Positions 28,738 to 39,921 are shown, numbered from the stretch's first letter. The stretch is 64,000 nt of DNA from Streptomyces roseoviridis (GCF_039535235.1 NZ_BAAAWU010000001.1:5580001-5644000); one strand, 5' to 3'. The notes: generated by a model not told the origin, from the letters alone. A program made the numbers and translations.

Positions 28738-30711
28738 GTGCCCTCCAAGGAGCCCCCGCGCCGCCGCGTCCCCGGCCCCGCGCGGCCCGCACGCCCCCGC
28801 CCCGCCGGCTCCGGCCGCCCCGCCGCGCGGCGGCCCGCCCCGCCCCGGCGCCCCGCCGCCCGGCCCGCGGCCAGGGCGCGCACCATCCGGCTCGGCAGCC
28901 CCAAGCCCCGGCTGCGCCTGGTCTCCCTCGGCCTGACCCTCGTCATGCTGGCGTTCGTCGTCCGGCTCCTCCAGGTCCAGGCCGTGGACGCCAGCGCGTA
29001 CGCCGCCAAGGCCGAGAAGCACCGCTACCAGGAGTACACCCTCACCGCCGACCGCGGTGAGATCACCGACCGGGCCGGGATCGCCCTGGCCGCCAGCGTC
29101 GACGCGTACGACATCACCGCCGACCCCAAACTCTTCACGCCCGCCGAGTCCAAGACCGCGGACGCCCCCGAGCAGGCCGCCGCGCTGCTCGCCCCGCTCC
29201 TCGGCAAGCAGCCCGCCGAGCTCGCGGCGAAGCTGCGCACCCCCAAGTCCCGCTACACCCTGCTCGCCCGCAAGCAGACCCCGCAGGTCTGGAAGCAGAT
29301 CAAGGACCTGAAGAAGGTCTACGAGGAGAAGGCCGATCCCGCCAACGGCGGCAACGGGATCAACCTGCTCGGCGGCGTCCTCGGCGAGCCCAGCACCAAG
29401 CGCGTCTACCCCAACGGCGAGCTCGCCGCCGGGATACTGGGCTACGTCAACGCCGAGGGCCGCGGCGCCGGCGGCATCGAGTCCATGCTCGACGAGGAAC
29501 TGGCCGGCAAGGACGGCAAGATCAGGTTCGCCCAGGCCGGCGGGCGCCGGGTGCCCACCGCCGGTTCCCAGGGCACCCCCGCCGTCCCCGGCTCCGACAT
29601 CGAGCTGACCATCGACCGGGACATCCAGTGGGCCGCCCAGCAGGCCATCACCGAGCAGGTCCGCAAGTCCAGGGCCGACCGCGGCTACGTCGTCGTCCAG
29701 GACACCCGCACCGGCGAGGTCCTCGCCATGGCCAACGCCCCCGGCTTTGACCCCAACGACCTCTCCCAGGCCAACGCCACCGCCATGGGCAACGCGGCCC
29801 TCCAGGACGCCTACGAGCCCGGCTCCACCAGCAAGGTGATGTCCATGGCCGCCGTCCTGGAGGAGGGCAAGGCCACCCCCGGCACCCACGTCGTCGTCCC
29901 CAACCGCCTGCACCGCGGCGACCGGCTCTTCAAGGACGACGTCGACCACAAGACCTGGTACCTGACCCTCAACGGCGTCCTCGCCAAGTCCAGCAACATC
30001 GGCACCATCCTGGCCACCGGCCAGCTCGGCAGGACGCAGGCCGAGTCCAACCGGGTCCTCCACGACTACCTGCGCAAGTTCGGCATCGGCAGCCGCACCG
30101 GCCTCGGCTACCCCGGCGAGACGCCCGGCATCCTCGCGCGGCCCGAGACCTGGTCGACCTCCCAGCAGTACACGATCCCCTTCGGCCAGGGCCTGTCCGT
30201 CAACGCCATGCAGGCCACCTCGGTCTACTCGACCATCGCCAACGGCGGCGTCCGCATCGAACCGACCCTGGTCCGCGGCACCAAGGGCCCCGACGGCCGC
30301 TTCACCCCGGCGCCCGCCCCCAAGGAGACCCGGGTCATCAGCGAGAAGACCGCCAGGACCCTCGCGCAGATGCTGGAGTCGGTCGTCGACGACGAGGCGG
30401 GCACCGGCACCAAGGCCGCCATCCCCGGCTACCGCGTCGCCGGCAAGACCGGCACCGCCAACCGCGTCGACCCCGAACTCGGCCGCTACAAGGGCTACAC
30501 CGCCTCCTTCGCCGGCTTCGCCCCCGCCGACAAGCCCCGCGTCACCGTCTACTGCGCCATCCAGAACCCCACGAAGGGCAGCTACTTCGGCGGACAGATC
30601 TGCGGACCGATCTACAAGAAGGTCATGGAGTTCGCCCTCAAGACCCTCCACGTCCCGCCGACCGGCAGCGCACCCGCCCGGCTGCCGGTGGAATTCAGGC
30701 CCGCCCCCTGA
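28738..30711 (+). CDS. ftsI: Peptidoglycan transpeptidase FtsI (class B PBP)
   Basis: A 657-residue septal transpeptidase working with FtsW. An Arg/Pro-rich cytoplasmic tail (~60 residues) and one membrane helix (RLVSLGLTLVMLAFVVRLLQ) precede the PBP dimerisation domain (ADRGEITDRAGIALA). The transpeptidase motifs are S363-TS-K366 (EPGSTSKVM), SSN (AKSSNIGT) and K570-TG-T (AGKTGTANR). The GTG at 28738 is 3 bases after the ftsL stop. The set of motifs is complete. Confidence 0.96.
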   Translation: MPSKEPPRRRVPGPARPARPRPAGSGRPAARRPAPPRRPAARPAARARTIRLGSPKPRLRLVSLGLTLVMLAFVVRLLQVQAVDASAYAAKAEKHRYQEYTLTADRGEITDRAGIALAASVDAYDITADPKLFTPAESKTADAPEQAAALLAPLLGKQPAELAAKLRTPKSRYTLLARKQTPQVWKQIKDLKKVYEEKADPANGGNGINLLGGVLGEPSTKRVYPNGELAAGILGYVNAEGRGAGGIESMLDEELAGKDGKIRFAQAGGRRVPTAGSQGTPAVPGSDIELTIDRDIQWAAQQAITEQVRKSRADRGYVVVQDTRTGEVLAMANAPGFDPNDLSQANATAMGNAALQDAYEPGSTSKVMSMAAVLEEGKATPGTHVVVPNRLHRGDRLFKDDVDHKTWYLTLNGVLAKSSNIGTILATGQLGRTQAESNRVLHDYLRKFGIGSRTGLGYPGETPGILARPETWSTSQQYTIPFGQGLSVNAMQATSVYSTIANGGVRIEPTLVRGTKGPDGRFTPAPAPKETRVISEKTARTLAQMLESVVDDEAGTGTKAAIPGYRVAGKTGTANRVDPELGRYKGYTASFAGFAPADKPRVTVYCAIQNPTKGSYFGGQICGPIYKKVMEFALKTLHVPPTGSAPARLPVEFRPAP

Positions 30712-30789
30712 CGGCGGCCCTCCCGTCCGCGCCCACCCGACACGCCGGCACATCCCGCCGGCGACACCCGTGACACTCCGGGAGCACCA

Positions 30790-32490
30790 GTGACAACCAT
30801 CACCCCCCGTTCCGGGAACCGGAAATCGAACTCCGGCGACGCCGCGGCCTCATTTAGCCCTGCGCAGGGTGCGCCCGGTACGCTCACCGCCGTGCCACAC
30901 GCTGATCAGTACCGAACCACCCCGCCCCGCCCGGAGCGGGTCCGCCCGACACCCCTGGGCGAACTCGCCGCGCGGCTGGGCATCGAGACCACCGGCCCCG
31001 CCGCCGAGGTCTCGGGCATCACGCACGACTCCCGGGCGGTGCGCCCGGGCGACGTGTACGCCGCCCTGCCCGGCGCCCGCGTCCACGGCGCCGAATTCGT
31101 CGCGCAGGCGGCCGGACTGGGCGCCGCCGCCGTCCTGACCGACCCGGCGGGCGCCGAACGCGCCGCCGCGACCGGCCTGCCGGTCCTGGTCGTCCCGGAC
31201 CCGCGCGGCCGGATGGGCGAGCTCGCCGCCGAGATCTACGGGCGGCCCGGCGAGGACCTCCTCCAGATCGGCATCACCGGCACCTCCGGCAAGACCACCA
31301 CCGCCTACCTGGTCGAGGGCGGACTGCGCGGCGGCGGCAAGCACACCGGCCTCGTCGGCACGGTGGAGATGCGGATCGGCGACGAGCGCATCAAGTCGGA
31401 GCGGACCACCCCCGAAGCCACCGACCTCCAGGCCCTGTTCGCGGTCATGCGCGAACGCGGCGTCGAGGCCGTCGCGATGGAGGTCTCCAGCCACGCCCTC
31501 GTGCTCGGCCGGGTCGACGGCTGCGTCTTCGACGTCGCCGTCTTCAACAACCTGAGCCCGGAGCACATGGAGTTCCACTCCGACATGGAGGACTACTTCC
31601 AGGCCAAGGCGCGGCTCTTCACCCCCGAGCGCAGCAGACGGGGCGTGGTGAACCTCGACGACGACTACGGCCGCCGGCTCGCGAAGGAGGCCACCGTCCC
31701 GGTCGTCACCTTCTCCGCCGCCGGTGACCGCGACGCCGACTGGCGCGCCGAGGACGTCCGTCTCGGCGCCGCCGATTCCACGTTCACGGTCGTCGGCCCG
31801 GACGGCGAGCGGATCCGGGCCACCGCGCCCCTGCCCGGCCCGTTCAACGTGGCCAACACCCTCGCCGCGATCGTCACCCTCGCCCTCGCCGGGATCGACC
31901 CGCAGACCGCGGCCGACGGCGTCGCCGCCGTCCCCGGCGTCCCCGGTCGCCTGGAGCGGGTCGACGCCGGCCAGCCGTACCTCGCGGTCGTCGACTACGC
32001 GCACAAGACCGACGCCGTCGAATCGGTCCTGCGCTCGCTGCGCGAGGTGACCCGCGGCAGGCTGCACGTGGTCATCGGCTGCGGCGGCGACCGCGACACC
32101 ACCAAGCGCGGCCCGATGGGCGCCGCCGCGGCCCGGCTCGCCGACACCGCCGTCCTCACCTCCGACAACCCCCGCTCCGAGGACCCCCTCGCGATCCTCA
32201 CCGCGATGCTCGCGGGAGCCGCCGAGGTGCCGGCCGCCGAGCGGGGCGAGGTCCTGGTCGACGCCGACCGGGCCGCCGCCATCGCCGCGGCCGTCGCCCG
32301 GGCCCGGCCCGGCGACACCGTCCTGGTCGCGGGCAAGGGCCACGAGCAGGGCCAGGAGGCCGCCGGAGTGGTCCGCCCCTTCGACGACCGCCAGGTCCTG
32401 CGCGAGGCGATCCTGGCCGGCCAGGCGCACCGGGCCGGCGAACAAGCCGCCCAGCAGGACGAACACCGTCACGAGAACAGTCAGGGATGA
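30790..32490 (+). CDS. murE: UDP-MurNAc-tripeptide synthetase (DAP-adding)
   Basis: A 566-residue Mur ligase that adds diaminopimelate (LL-DAP in streptomycetes) to UDP-MurNAc-Ala-Glu. The P-loop is ITGTSGKTTTAYL (K168); the substrate lysine region is EGKATPG-independent; the DAP-recognition motif SDNPRSEDP is present. The GTG at 30790 follows GGGAG and adds a disordered N-terminus of about 50 residues; a shorter start at GTG 30892 has no ribosome site. The 78-base gap after ftsI is one of the longer ones in the cluster. Confidence 0.95.
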   Translation: MTTITPRSGNRKSNSGDAAASFSPAQGAPGTLTAVPHADQYRTTPPRPERVRPTPLGELAARLGIETTGPAAEVSGITHDSRAVRPGDVYAALPGARVHGAEFVAQAAGLGAAAVLTDPAGAERAAATGLPVLVVPDPRGRMGELAAEIYGRPGEDLLQIGITGTSGKTTTAYLVEGGLRGGGKHTGLVGTVEMRIGDERIKSERTTPEATDLQALFAVMRERGVEAVAMEVSSHALVLGRVDGCVFDVAVFNNLSPEHMEFHSDMEDYFQAKARLFTPERSRRGVVNLDDDYGRRLAKEATVPVVTFSAAGDRDADWRAEDVRLGAADSTFTVVGPDGERIRATAPLPGPFNVANTLAAIVTLALAGIDPQTAADGVAAVPGVPGRLERVDAGQPYLAVVDYAHKTDAVESVLRSLREVTRGRLHVVIGCGGDRDTTKRGPMGAAAARLADTAVLTSDNPRSEDPLAILTAMLAGAAEVPAAERGEVLVDADRAAAIAAAVARARPGDTVLVAGKGHEQGQEAAGVVRPFDDRQVLREAILAGQAHRAGEQAAQQDEHRHENSQG

Positions 32491-32494
32491 AGCA

Positions 32495-33928
32495 GTGATC
32501 GCCCTCTCCCTCGCCGAGATCGCCGAAATCGTCGGCGGGCAGCCGCACGACATACCGGATCCGGCCGTCCAGGTCACCGGTGACGTCGTCATCGACTCCC
32601 GCAAGGTGACTCCCGGCAGCCTCTTCGCCGCCTTCGCCGGCGAGCACGTCGACGGCCACGCGTACGCGGAGCGTGCCGTCGAGGCGGGCGCGGCAGCCGT
32701 GCTGGCCGCCCGCCCCGTCGGCGTGCCCGCGATCGTGGTCGAGGACGTCCAGGCGGCGCTCGGGGCCCTCGCCCGGGCCGTCGTCGGGCGCCTCGGCACC
32801 GACGTCGTCGCGCTCACCGGCTCGGCCGGCAAGACCTCCACCAAGGACCTGATCGCCCAGGTCCTCCAGCGGCACGCGCCCACCGTGTGGACGCCCGGCT
32901 CCCTCAACAACGAGATCGGCCTGCCGCTCACCGCGCTCACGGCCACCGCCGAGACCCGGCACCTCGTCCTGGAGATGGGGGCGCGCGGAATCGGCCACAT
33001 CCGCTACCTCACCGGCCTCACCCCGCCCCGCATCGGCCTCGTCCTCAACGTGGGCAGCGCCCACATCGGCGAGTTCGGCGGCCGCGAGCAGATCGCCCAG
33101 GCCAAGGGCGAGCTGGTCGAGTCCCTGCCGGCAGCCGAGGACGGCGGCATCGCCGTCCTCAACGCCGACGACCCGCTGGTGCGCGCGATGGCGAGCCGCA
33201 CCAAGGCGCGGGTCACCCTCTTCGGAGAGGCGGACGAAGCGGCCGTACGTGCCGAGAATGTCCGGCTCACAGAGAACGGACAGCCCTCTTTCAGGCTTCA
33301 CACACCCACCGGGTGCAGCGACGTGACCTTGCGCCTGTACGGTGAGCACCACGTGTCGAACGCGCTCGCCGCGGCCGCCGTCGCCCATGAGCTGGGCATG
33401 CCCGTCGAGGAGATCGCCACCGCGCTCTCCGAGGCCGGCTCCCTGTCGCGCTGGCGCATGGAGGTCACCGAGCGTCCGGACGGCGTGACGATCGTCAACG
33501 ACGCCTACAACGCGAACCCCGAGTCCATGCGAGCCGCCCTGCGCGCGCTCGCGGCCATGGGCAGGTCTGCACAGGCCAGGGGCTCCCGGACGTGGGCGGT
33601 GCTCGGCAAGATGGCCGAGCTCGGAGACGAGTCGCTCGCCGAGCACGACGCGGTCGGACGGCTCGCCGTCCGGCTCAACGTCAGCAAGCTCGTCGCGGTC
33701 GGGGACAGGGAAGCTGCCTGGCTGCAACTGGGCGCCTATAACGAGGGTTCGTGGGGTGAGGAGTCGGTGCACGTGTCCGACGCGCAGGCGGCGGTCGACC
33801 TGTTGCGCAGTGAGCTGCGCCCGGGGGACATCGTCCTGGTGAAGGCTTCCAGGTCGGTCGGGCTCGAGCGGGTCGCCCTGGCACTGCTCGAAACCGCGGG
33901 CTCCGAGGGTGAGGTCGCCGGCCGATGA
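32495..33928 (+). CDS. murF: UDP-MurNAc-tripeptide-D-Ala-D-Ala ligase
   Basis: A 477-residue Mur ligase adding D-Ala-D-Ala to complete the UDP-MurNAc-pentapeptide. The ATP site is [14 protein letters not shown]; other blocks are [38 protein letters not shown] and [12 protein letters not shown]. The GTG at 32495 is 4 bases after murE. The stop overlaps the mraY start by 4 bases. Confidence 0.96.
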   Translation: MIALSLAEIAEIVGGQPHDIPDPAVQVTGDVVIDSRKVTPGSLFAAFAGEHVDGHAYAERAVEAGAAAVLAARPVGVPAIVVEDVQAALGALARAVVGRLGTDVVALTGSAGKTSTKDLIAQVLQRHAPTVWTPGSLNNEIGLPLTALTATAETRHLVLEMGARGIGHIRYLTGLTPPRIGLVLNVGSAHIGEFGGREQIAQAKGELVESLPAAEDGGIAVLNADDPLVRAMASRTKARVTLFGEADEAAVRAENVRLTENGQPSFRLHTPTGCSDVTLRLYGEHHVSNALAAAAVAHELGMPVEEIATALSEAGSLSRWRMEVTERPDGVTIVNDAYNANPESMRAALRALAAMGRSAQARGSRTWAVLGKMAELGDESLAEHDAVGRLAVRLNVSKLVAVGDREAAWLQLGAYNEGSWGEESVHVSDAQAAVDLLRSELRPGDIVLVKASRSVGLERVALALLETAGSEGEVAGR

Positions 33929-34995
33929 GGCAGATCCTCTTCGCGGGGGCCATCGGGCTCTTCCTGACCCTGATCGGCACCCCGCTGCTCATCAAGCTGC
34001 TCGCCCGCAAGGGATACGGCCAGTTCATCCGGGACGACGGCCCGCGCACCCACGGATCGAAGAAGGGCACGCCCACCATGGGCGGCATCTCCTTCATCCT
34101 GGCCACCCTCATCGCGTACGCGCTGGCGAAGGTCATCACCGGTGAGGACCCGACGTACTCGGGCGTCCTGGTGCTGTTCCTGATGGCCGGCATGGGCCTG
34201 GTCGGCTTCCTCGACGACTACATCAAGATCGTCAAGCAGCGTTCGCTGGGCCTGCGGGCCAAGGCGAAGATGGCCGGCCAGCTGATCGTCGGCATCGCCT
34301 TCGCCGTGCTCTCGCTGCAGTTCGCGGATCTGCGCGGCCTCACCCCGGCCTCCGAGAGGCTCTCCTTCATCACCGACTTCGGCTGGTCCATCGGCCCGGT
34401 GCTGTTCGTGGTCTGGGCGCTCTTCATGATCCTGGCCATGTCCAACGGCGTGAACCTGACGGACGGTCTGGACGGTCTGGCCACCGGCGCGTCGGTGATG
34501 GTCTTCGGCGCGTACACCTTCATCGGCCTGTGGCAGTTCCAGGAGTCGTGCGCCAACGCCATGACCCTGACCAACCCGAACGCCTGCTTCGAGGTGCGCG
34601 ACCCGCTCGACCTCGCCGTCGTCGCCTCCGCCCTGATGGGCGCCTGCTTCGGCTTCCTGTGGTGGAACACCTCGCCGGCCAAGATCTTCATGGGCGACAC
34701 CGGTTCGCTGGCCCTCGGCGGCGCGCTCGCCGGTCTCGCCATCTGCTCCCGTACGGAGCTGCTGCTCGCCCTGCTCGGCGGTCTCTTCGTGATGATCACG
34801 ATGTCGGTGGTCATCCAGGTCGGTTCGTTCAAGATGACCGGCAAGCGGGTCTTCCGGATGGCGCCCCTCCAGCACCACTTCGAACTCAAGGGGTGGTCCG
34901 AGGTCCTGGTCGTCGTCCGCTTCTGGATCATCCAGGGCATGTGCGTGATCGTGGGCCTGGGCCTCTTCTACGCGGGATGGGCATCCGAAAAGTGA
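33925..34995 (+). CDS. mraY: Phospho-MurNAc-pentapeptide transferase
   Basis: A 356-residue polytopic enzyme with about ten membrane helices that makes lipid I on undecaprenyl phosphate. Catalytic and Mg-binding motifs are [28 protein letters not shown] and [12 protein letters not shown]; the family HHH-type loop is [12 protein letters not shown]. The ATG lies in the ATGA overlap with murF. Length is standard. Confidence 0.96.
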   Translation: MRQILFAGAIGLFLTLIGTPLLIKLLARKGYGQFIRDDGPRTHGSKKGTPTMGGISFILATLIAYALAKVITGEDPTYSGVLVLFLMAGMGLVGFLDDYIKIVKQRSLGLRAKAKMAGQLIVGIAFAVLSLQFADLRGLTPASERLSFITDFGWSIGPVLFVVWALFMILAMSNGVNLTDGLDGLATGASVMVFGAYTFIGLWQFQESCANAMTLTNPNACFEVRDPLDLAVVASALMGACFGFLWWNTSPAKIFMGDTGSLALGGALAGLAICSRTELLLALLGGLFVMITMSVVIQVGSFKMTGKRVFRMAPLQHHFELKGWSEVLVVVRFWIIQGMCVIVGLGLFYAGWASEK

Positions 34996-36413
34996 GCGAG
35001 CTGGACTGGCAGGGCAAGCAGGTCACCGTCGCCGGGCTCGGCGTGAGCGGCATCCCCGCCGCCCGCGTCCTGCACGGCCTGGGCGCGGTCGTCACGGTCG
35101 TCAACGACGGCGACGACGAGCGCTCCCGGGCGCAGGCCGCGGAGCTGGAGGCGGAGGGCATCGGCGTCCGCCTCGGCGACGGCGCGACCCTGCCGCCCGG
35201 CACCGAACTGATCGTCACCGCACCGGGCTGGAAGCCCGACAAGCCGCTCTTCCAGGCCGCGGAGGCGGCCGGCGTGGAGATCTGGGGCGACGTCGAGCTG
35301 GCCTGGCGCCTGCGCGGTCCCGGGGCGGCGCCCTGGCTCGCGGTCACCGGCACCAACGGCAAGACCACGACCGTGCGGATGCTCGCCTCCATCCTCCGGG
35401 CGGCCGGTCTGAAGACCGCCGCCGTCGGCAACATCGGGGTCTCCCTCCTCGACGCCGTCCTCGGCGACGAGGACTACGACGTCCTCGCCGTCGAGCTCTC
35501 CAGCTACCAGCTGCACTGGGCGCCTTCCCTGCGCGCCCACTCGGCCGCCGTGCTCAACCTGGCGCCCGACCACCTCGACTGGCACGGCTCCATGGAGGCG
35601 TACGCCGCCGACAAGGGCCGGATCTACGAGGGCAACCAGGTCGCCTGCGTGTACAACACGGCCGACAAGGCGACCGAGGACCTGGTCCGCGAGGCCGACG
35701 TCGAGGAGGGCTGCCGGGCCATCGGCTTCACCCTCGGCACCCCCGGCCCCTCGGAGCTCGGCGTCGTCGAGGGCATCCTCGTCGACCGGGCCTTCGTGGC
35801 GAACCGGCAGAAGAACGCCCAGGAGCTGGCCGAGGTCTCCGACGTCCAGCCCCCGGCCCCCCACAACATCGCCAACGCGCTCGCCGCGGCCGCCCTCGCC
35901 CGTGCCTTCGGCGTGGAGCCCAAGGCCGTACGGGACGGACTGCGGGCCTTCAGGCCCGACCCGCACCGCATCGAACTGGTCGAGGAGATCGAGGGCGTCG
36001 TCTACGTCGACGACTCCAAGGCCACCAACACGCACGCGGCGGAAGCCTCGTTGGCGGCCTACGACCCGATCGTCTGGATCGCCGGCGGCCTCGCCAAGGG
36101 CGCGACCTTCGACGAGCTCGTGTCCAGGTCCGCCAAGCGGCTGCGCGGCGTCGTCCTGATCGGCCGGGACCGTGAGCTGATCCGCGAAGCCCTGGCGCGA
36201 CACGCCCCCGAGGTCCCGGTGGTCGACCTCGACCGGACCGACACTGGGGCGATGTCCGCGGCGGTCCGGGAGGCGGCCTCGCTCGCCCGGCCGGGGGACA
36301 CGGTCCTCCTCGCCCCGGCCTGTGCGTCGATGGACATGTTCACCAACTACAACAAGCGGGGCGAGGCCTTCGCGGACGCGGTCCGCTCCCTCGCCCGGAC
36401 CGGGCGCGCCTGA
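34992..36413 (+). CDS. murD: UDP-MurNAc-L-alanine:D-glutamate ligase
   Basis: A 473-residue Mur ligase adding D-Glu. The N-terminal Rossmann part starts [17 protein letters not shown]; the P-loop is [14 protein letters not shown]; other blocks are [24 protein letters not shown] and [11 protein letters not shown]. The GTG at 34992 overlaps the mraY stop (GTGA); an ATG at 34977 is in frame but lacks a ribosome site. Confidence 0.95.
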   Translation: MSELDWQGKQVTVAGLGVSGIPAARVLHGLGAVVTVVNDGDDERSRAQAAELEAEGIGVRLGDGATLPPGTELIVTAPGWKPDKPLFQAAEAAGVEIWGDVELAWRLRGPGAAPWLAVTGTNGKTTTVRMLASILRAAGLKTAAVGNIGVSLLDAVLGDEDYDVLAVELSSYQLHWAPSLRAHSAAVLNLAPDHLDWHGSMEAYAADKGRIYEGNQVACVYNTADKATEDLVREADVEEGCRAIGFTLGTPGPSELGVVEGILVDRAFVANRQKNAQELAEVSDVQPPAPHNIANALAAAALARAFGVEPKAVRDGLRAFRPDPHRIELVEEIEGVVYVDDSKATNTHAAEASLAAYDPIVWIAGGLAKGATFDELVSRSAKRLRGVVLIGRDRELIREALARHAPEVPVVDLDRTDTGAMSAAVREAASLARPGDTVLLAPACASMDMFTNYNKRGEAFADAVRSLARTGRA

Positions 36414-36471
36414 CCTGACCAGCGAGGAGGTCCGGCCGCGGCGCCGGGCACGACTGGAGGGGACAGCGACC

Positions 36472-37812
36472 ATGCCGAGCAGAACCGCCGGGACGCGACA
36501 GGCCCCCGCCGTACGGGGCGGCGGCCGCACCCCCGCGGCGCCGAGGAAGGCGCGCGGGGGCGGGCCGCGAGGGCTCTACGAGCGCGCCAGAAGGGCCTGG
36601 GACCGGCCGCTCACCGCGTACTACGTGATCGTCGGCGCCGGGCTGCTCATCACCGCGCTCGGCCTCGTGATGGTCTACTCCGCCTCGATGATCACGGCGC
36701 TCCGCTACGACCTGGTGCCCTCGTACTTCTTCCGCAAGCAGTTCTTCGCGGCGCTGCTCGGCGCGGGGCTGCTCATGCTGGCCTCCCGGATGCCGGTGAA
36801 GCTGCACCGGGCGCTGGCCTACCCGATCCTGGTCGGGGCGATCTTCCTGATGGTGCTCGTCCAGATCCCCGGGATAGGAGTCGCGGTCGGCGGCAACCAG
36901 AACTGGATCTCGCTGGGCGGACCGTTCATGCTCCAGCCCAGCGAGTTCGGCAAGCTGGCGCTGATCCTGTGGGGCGCCGACCTGCTCGCCCGCAAACAGG
37001 ACATGAAGCTCCTGGCCCAGTGGAAGCACATGCTGGTGCCGCTGGTGCCCGGCGCGTTCCTGTTGCTCGGCCTCATCATGCTGGGCGGTGACATGGGCAC
37101 GGCGATCATCCTCACGGCGATCCTCTTCGGACTGCTGTGGACCGCCGGCGCCCCCACCCGGCTCTTCGTCGGCGTGCTCGGCGTCGCCGGACTGATCGGC
37201 ATGCTGCTGATCAAGACCAGCCCGCACCGCCTGAAGCGCTTCGCCTGCATCGGCGCCAGCGACCCCGGCGGCGCGGGGGACCCCTGCTGGCAGGCCGCGC
37301 ACGGGATCTATGCTCTGGCGTCCGGCGGATGGTTCGGTTCCGGACTGGGGGCGAGTGTGGAAAAATGGGGTCAACTCCCCGAAGCGCACACCGACTTCAT
37401 CTTCGCCGTCACCGGCGAGGAACTGGGTCTGGCGGGGACGCTGTCGGTGCTGGCCCTGTTCGCGGCTCTAGGCTATGCGGGTATCCGCGTGGCCGGACGC
37501 ACGGAGGACCCCTTCGTCAGGTTTGCCGCGGGAGGCGTGACCACCTGGATCACGGCCCAGGCCGTGATCAACATCGGTGCGGTGCTCGGCTTGCTGCCGA
37601 TCGCCGGAGTCCCGCTCCCGCTGTTCTCCTACGGAGGATCGGCCCTGCTGCCGACCATGTTCGCCGTCGGGCTCCTGATCGCCTTCGCGCGACAGGAACC
37701 CGCCGCGAAAGCGGCCCTGGCCCTGCGTCGCCCCGGATGGGGCAAGCGGGCCGGGGGGAGATGGAAGTCGATGCGACGGCGCGTCAAGAAGCGTCCGTCC
37801 GGAGAGCGGTGA
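36472..37812 (+). CDS. ftsW: Septal peptidoglycan glycosyltransferase FtsW
   Basis: A 446-residue SEDS-family polymerase with about ten membrane helices that acts with FtsI at the septum. SEDS landmarks are MVYSASM, WISLGGPFMLQPSEFGKLALI, HTDFIFAVTGEELG (with the essential Asp/Glu region) and GVPLPLFSYGGSA. An Arg/Ala-rich cytoplasmic N-terminus and basic C-terminus flank it. The ATG at 36472 follows TGGAGGGG. Confidence 0.95.
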   Translation: MPSRTAGTRQAPAVRGGGRTPAAPRKARGGGPRGLYERARRAWDRPLTAYYVIVGAGLLITALGLVMVYSASMITALRYDLVPSYFFRKQFFAALLGAGLLMLASRMPVKLHRALAYPILVGAIFLMVLVQIPGIGVAVGGNQNWISLGGPFMLQPSEFGKLALILWGADLLARKQDMKLLAQWKHMLVPLVPGAFLLLGLIMLGGDMGTAIILTAILFGLLWTAGAPTRLFVGVLGVAGLIGMLLIKTSPHRLKRFACIGASDPGGAGDPCWQAAHGIYALASGGWFGSGLGASVEKWGQLPEAHTDFIFAVTGEELGLAGTLSVLALFAALGYAGIRVAGRTEDPFVRFAAGGVTTWITAQAVINIGAVLGLLPIAGVPLPLFSYGGSALLPTMFAVGLLIAFARQEPAAKAALALRRPGWGKRAGGRWKSMRRRVKKRPSGER

Positions 37813-37818
37813 ATTTCG

Positions 37819-38913
37819 GTGCATGTCGTCCTCGCCGGCGGAGGTACCGCCGGCCACATCGAGCCCGCGCTCGCACTCGCGGACGCCCTGCGCAGGCAGG
37901 ACCCGACCGTGGGGATCACGGCGCTGGGCACGGAGCGCGGCCTGGAGACCCGGCTGGTGCCCGAACGGGGCTACGAGCTGGCGCTCATCCCGGCCGTGCC
38001 GCTGCCCCGCAAGCCCACGCCCGAACTGATCACCGTCCCCGGGCGGCTGCGCGGCACCATCAAGGCCGCCGAGCAGATCCTGGAGCGCACCAAGGCGGAC
38101 TGCGTGGTCGGCTTCGGCGGCTACGTGGCGCTGCCCGGCTACCTCGCCGCCAAGCGCCTCGGCGTGCCGATCGTGGTCCACGAGGCCAACGCCCGGCCCG
38201 GCCTGGCCAACAAGATCGGCTCGCGGTACGCGGCCGGGGTCGCCGTCGCCACCCCCGACAGCAAGCTCCGCAACGCCCGCTACATCGGCATCCCGCTGCG
38301 GCACACCATCGCCACGCTCGACCGCGCCCGCGTGCGCCCCGAGGCGCGGGCCGCCTTCGGCCTCGACCCCAACCTGCCCACCCTGCTGGTCTCCGGCGGC
38401 TCCCAGGGCGCACGCCGGCTCAACGAGGTCATCCAGCAGATCGCCCCGGTGCTCCAGCGCTCCGGCATCCAGATCCTGCACGCGGTCGGCCCGAAGAACG
38501 AACTGCCGCGTGTCGACAACATGCCCGGAATGCCGCCGTACGTGCCGGTACCGTACGTGGACCGGATGGACCTCGCGTACGCCGCCGCCGACATGATGCT
38601 CTGCCGCGCGGGCGCGATGACCGTCGCCGAGCTCTCCGCCGTCGGGCTGCCGGCCGCCTACGTCCCGCTGCCCATCGGCAACGGCGAACAGCGGCTCAAC
38701 GCCCAGCCGGTGGTGAAGGCGGGCGGCGGGCTCCTCGTCGACGACGCGGAACTGTCGCCGCAGTGGGTGCAGACCAACGTGCTCCCCGTGCTGTCCGATC
38801 CGCACCGGCTCTACGAGATGTCCCGCGCCGCCGCCGAGTTCGGCCGCCGGGACGCCGACGACCTGCTCGTCGGCATGGTGTACGAGGCGATCGCCGCCCG
38901 CCGTCAGGCGTAG
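37819..38913 (+). CDS. murG: Lipid II synthase MurG (GlcNAc transferase)
   Basis: A 364-residue GT28 enzyme that adds GlcNAc to lipid I at the inner membrane face. Signature loops are [59 protein letters not shown] and [11 protein letters not shown] (UDP-GlcNAc site). The GTG at 37819 lies 6 bases after the ftsW stop. Confidence 0.96.
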   Translation: MHVVLAGGGTAGHIEPALALADALRRQDPTVGITALGTERGLETRLVPERGYELALIPAVPLPRKPTPELITVPGRLRGTIKAAEQILERTKADCVVGFGGYVALPGYLAAKRLGVPIVVHEANARPGLANKIGSRYAAGVAVATPDSKLRNARYIGIPLRHTIATLDRARVRPEARAAFGLDPNLPTLLVSGGSQGARRLNEVIQQIAPVLQRSGIQILHAVGPKNELPRVDNMPGMPPYVPVPYVDRMDLAYAAADMMLCRAGAMTVAELSAVGLPAAYVPLPIGNGEQRLNAQPVVKAGGGLLVDDAELSPQWVQTNVLPVLSDPHRLYEMSRAAAEFGRRDADDLLVGMVYEAIAARRQA

Positions 38914-38942
38914 CGCGGCGGCGAGAGGCAGGAGAGGCCACC

Positions 38943-39740
38943 GTGGCAGCCGGACCGGCGACCGAGCAGAAGAGCGCGAGCGGCAGGTCCGGCGGGCCCG
39001 GCCGAGGGCCGTCCCGGCCGGGCACCCGCAGTCCGCGGATGCCCGGCCCCCGTGTGCTGCTGACCGGCTTCGCCGTCCTCGCCCTGGTGGCCGGCGGCAT
39101 CTGGGCGCTGTACGGGTCCAGCTGGTTCCGGGTCGAGAGGGTGAGCACCTCCGGTACGAAGGTGCTCACCCGGGGCGAGGTCGAGCGGGTCGCGGCCGTA
39201 CCGGTCGGCGCGCCGCTCGTCTCCGTCGACACCGACGCCATCGAGGCCCGGCTGCGCGAGGAACTCCCGCGGATCGCCACCGTGGACGTCGTACGGTCCT
39301 GGCCGCACGGAATCGGTCTGAAAGTGACGGAACGACAGCCCGTCCTCTTCCTCGAAAAGGGCGGAAAGTTCATCGAAGTGGACTCCGAGGGTGTGCGGTT
39401 CGCCACCGTGCCCACCCCTCCGCGCGGCGTCCCGCGGCTGGTCCTCGACGCCGCCGCCTCTCCCAGCCTGCGCCGCTTCGGCCCGGACCGGCTGCTGGGG
39501 GCCGCGGTAGGCGTGACGGGCGAACTCCCGGAGAAAATCGCCCAGGACGTCCGTGTCGTCCGGATCACGTCCTTCGACTCCATCACTCTGGAGCTCGACA
39601 AGGACCGCACCGTCTTCTGGGGCAGCGGTGAGGACGGAGCCGTGAAGGCGCGCGTTCTCACCGCTCTCATGAAAGCGACTCCCAAAGCGGGGCACTTCGA
39701 TGTAAGTGCCCCCACCGCGCCCGCCTCGTCACGAAGTTGA
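38943..39740 (+). CDS. ftsQ: Cell division protein FtsQ
   Basis: A 265-residue bitopic divisome protein. A basic Gly/Arg/Pro-rich cytoplasmic tail (~35 residues), one membrane helix (RVLLTGFAVLALVAGGIWAL), a POTRA domain (WFRVERVSTSGTKVLTRGEV) and the FtsQ/DivIB beta domain (IGLKVTERQPVLFLEKGGKF) follow in order. The GTG at 38943 follows AGGAGAGG. A hairpin lies just after the stop. Confidence 0.94.
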   Translation: MAAGPATEQKSASGRSGGPGRGPSRPGTRSPRMPGPRVLLTGFAVLALVAGGIWALYGSSWFRVERVSTSGTKVLTRGEVERVAAVPVGAPLVSVDTDAIEARLREELPRIATVDVVRSWPHGIGLKVTERQPVLFLEKGGKFIEVDSEGVRFATVPTPPRGVPRLVLDAAASPSLRRFGPDRLLGAAVGVTGELPEKIAQDVRVVRITSFDSITLELDKDRTVFWGSGEDGAVKARVLTALMKATPKAGHFDVSAPTAPASSRS

Positions 39741-39745
39741 CGCCC

Positions 39746-39789
39746 ATCACCGCTGGCCAGGACCCTGGTTGGCCAGCGCTACGGGTGAT
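39746..39789 (+). terminator. Hairpin after ftsQ
   Basis: A 9-bp perfect stem CGCTGGCCA / TGGCCAGCG (39751-39759 with 39770-39778) is extended by ATCAC/GTGAT. There is no U-tract. It may attenuate read-through from ftsQ into ftsZ. Confidence 0.55.
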
Positions 39790-39856
39790 CACATAGGGTG
39801 AAAAGAAAAACGGGAGGTTCGGCGTGTTCGTTGAACGTGCGCCACTTGTCGACTTA

Positions 39857-39892
39857 GTGTCCTGTTCGGAAGAGTCCAGCGAACAGAGACAC
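39857..39892. promoter_or_regulatory. Inverted repeat with GACAC ends in the ftsZ promoter region
   Basis: GTGTC-CT-GTTCG and CGAAC-AGA-GACAC face each other across 11 bases, giving near-perfect 12-base arms. GACAC is the recognition core reported for the sporulation regulator WhiA, for which ftsZ is a known target; a further GACAC lies at 39990-39994. Confidence 0.5.
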
Positions 39893-39896
39893 TGGT

Positions 39897-39921
39897 AACC
39901 CTAAACTTCAACGTTAGGGTT
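39897..39921. promoter_or_regulatory. Palindrome AACCCTAA-N9-TTAGGGTT upstream of ftsZ
   Basis: Perfect 8-base A/T-rich arms separated by 9 bases, about 100 bases before the ftsZ start and 5 bases after the preceding inverted repeat. Its size and spacing fit a dimeric regulator operator; the protein is not known to me. Confidence 0.55.
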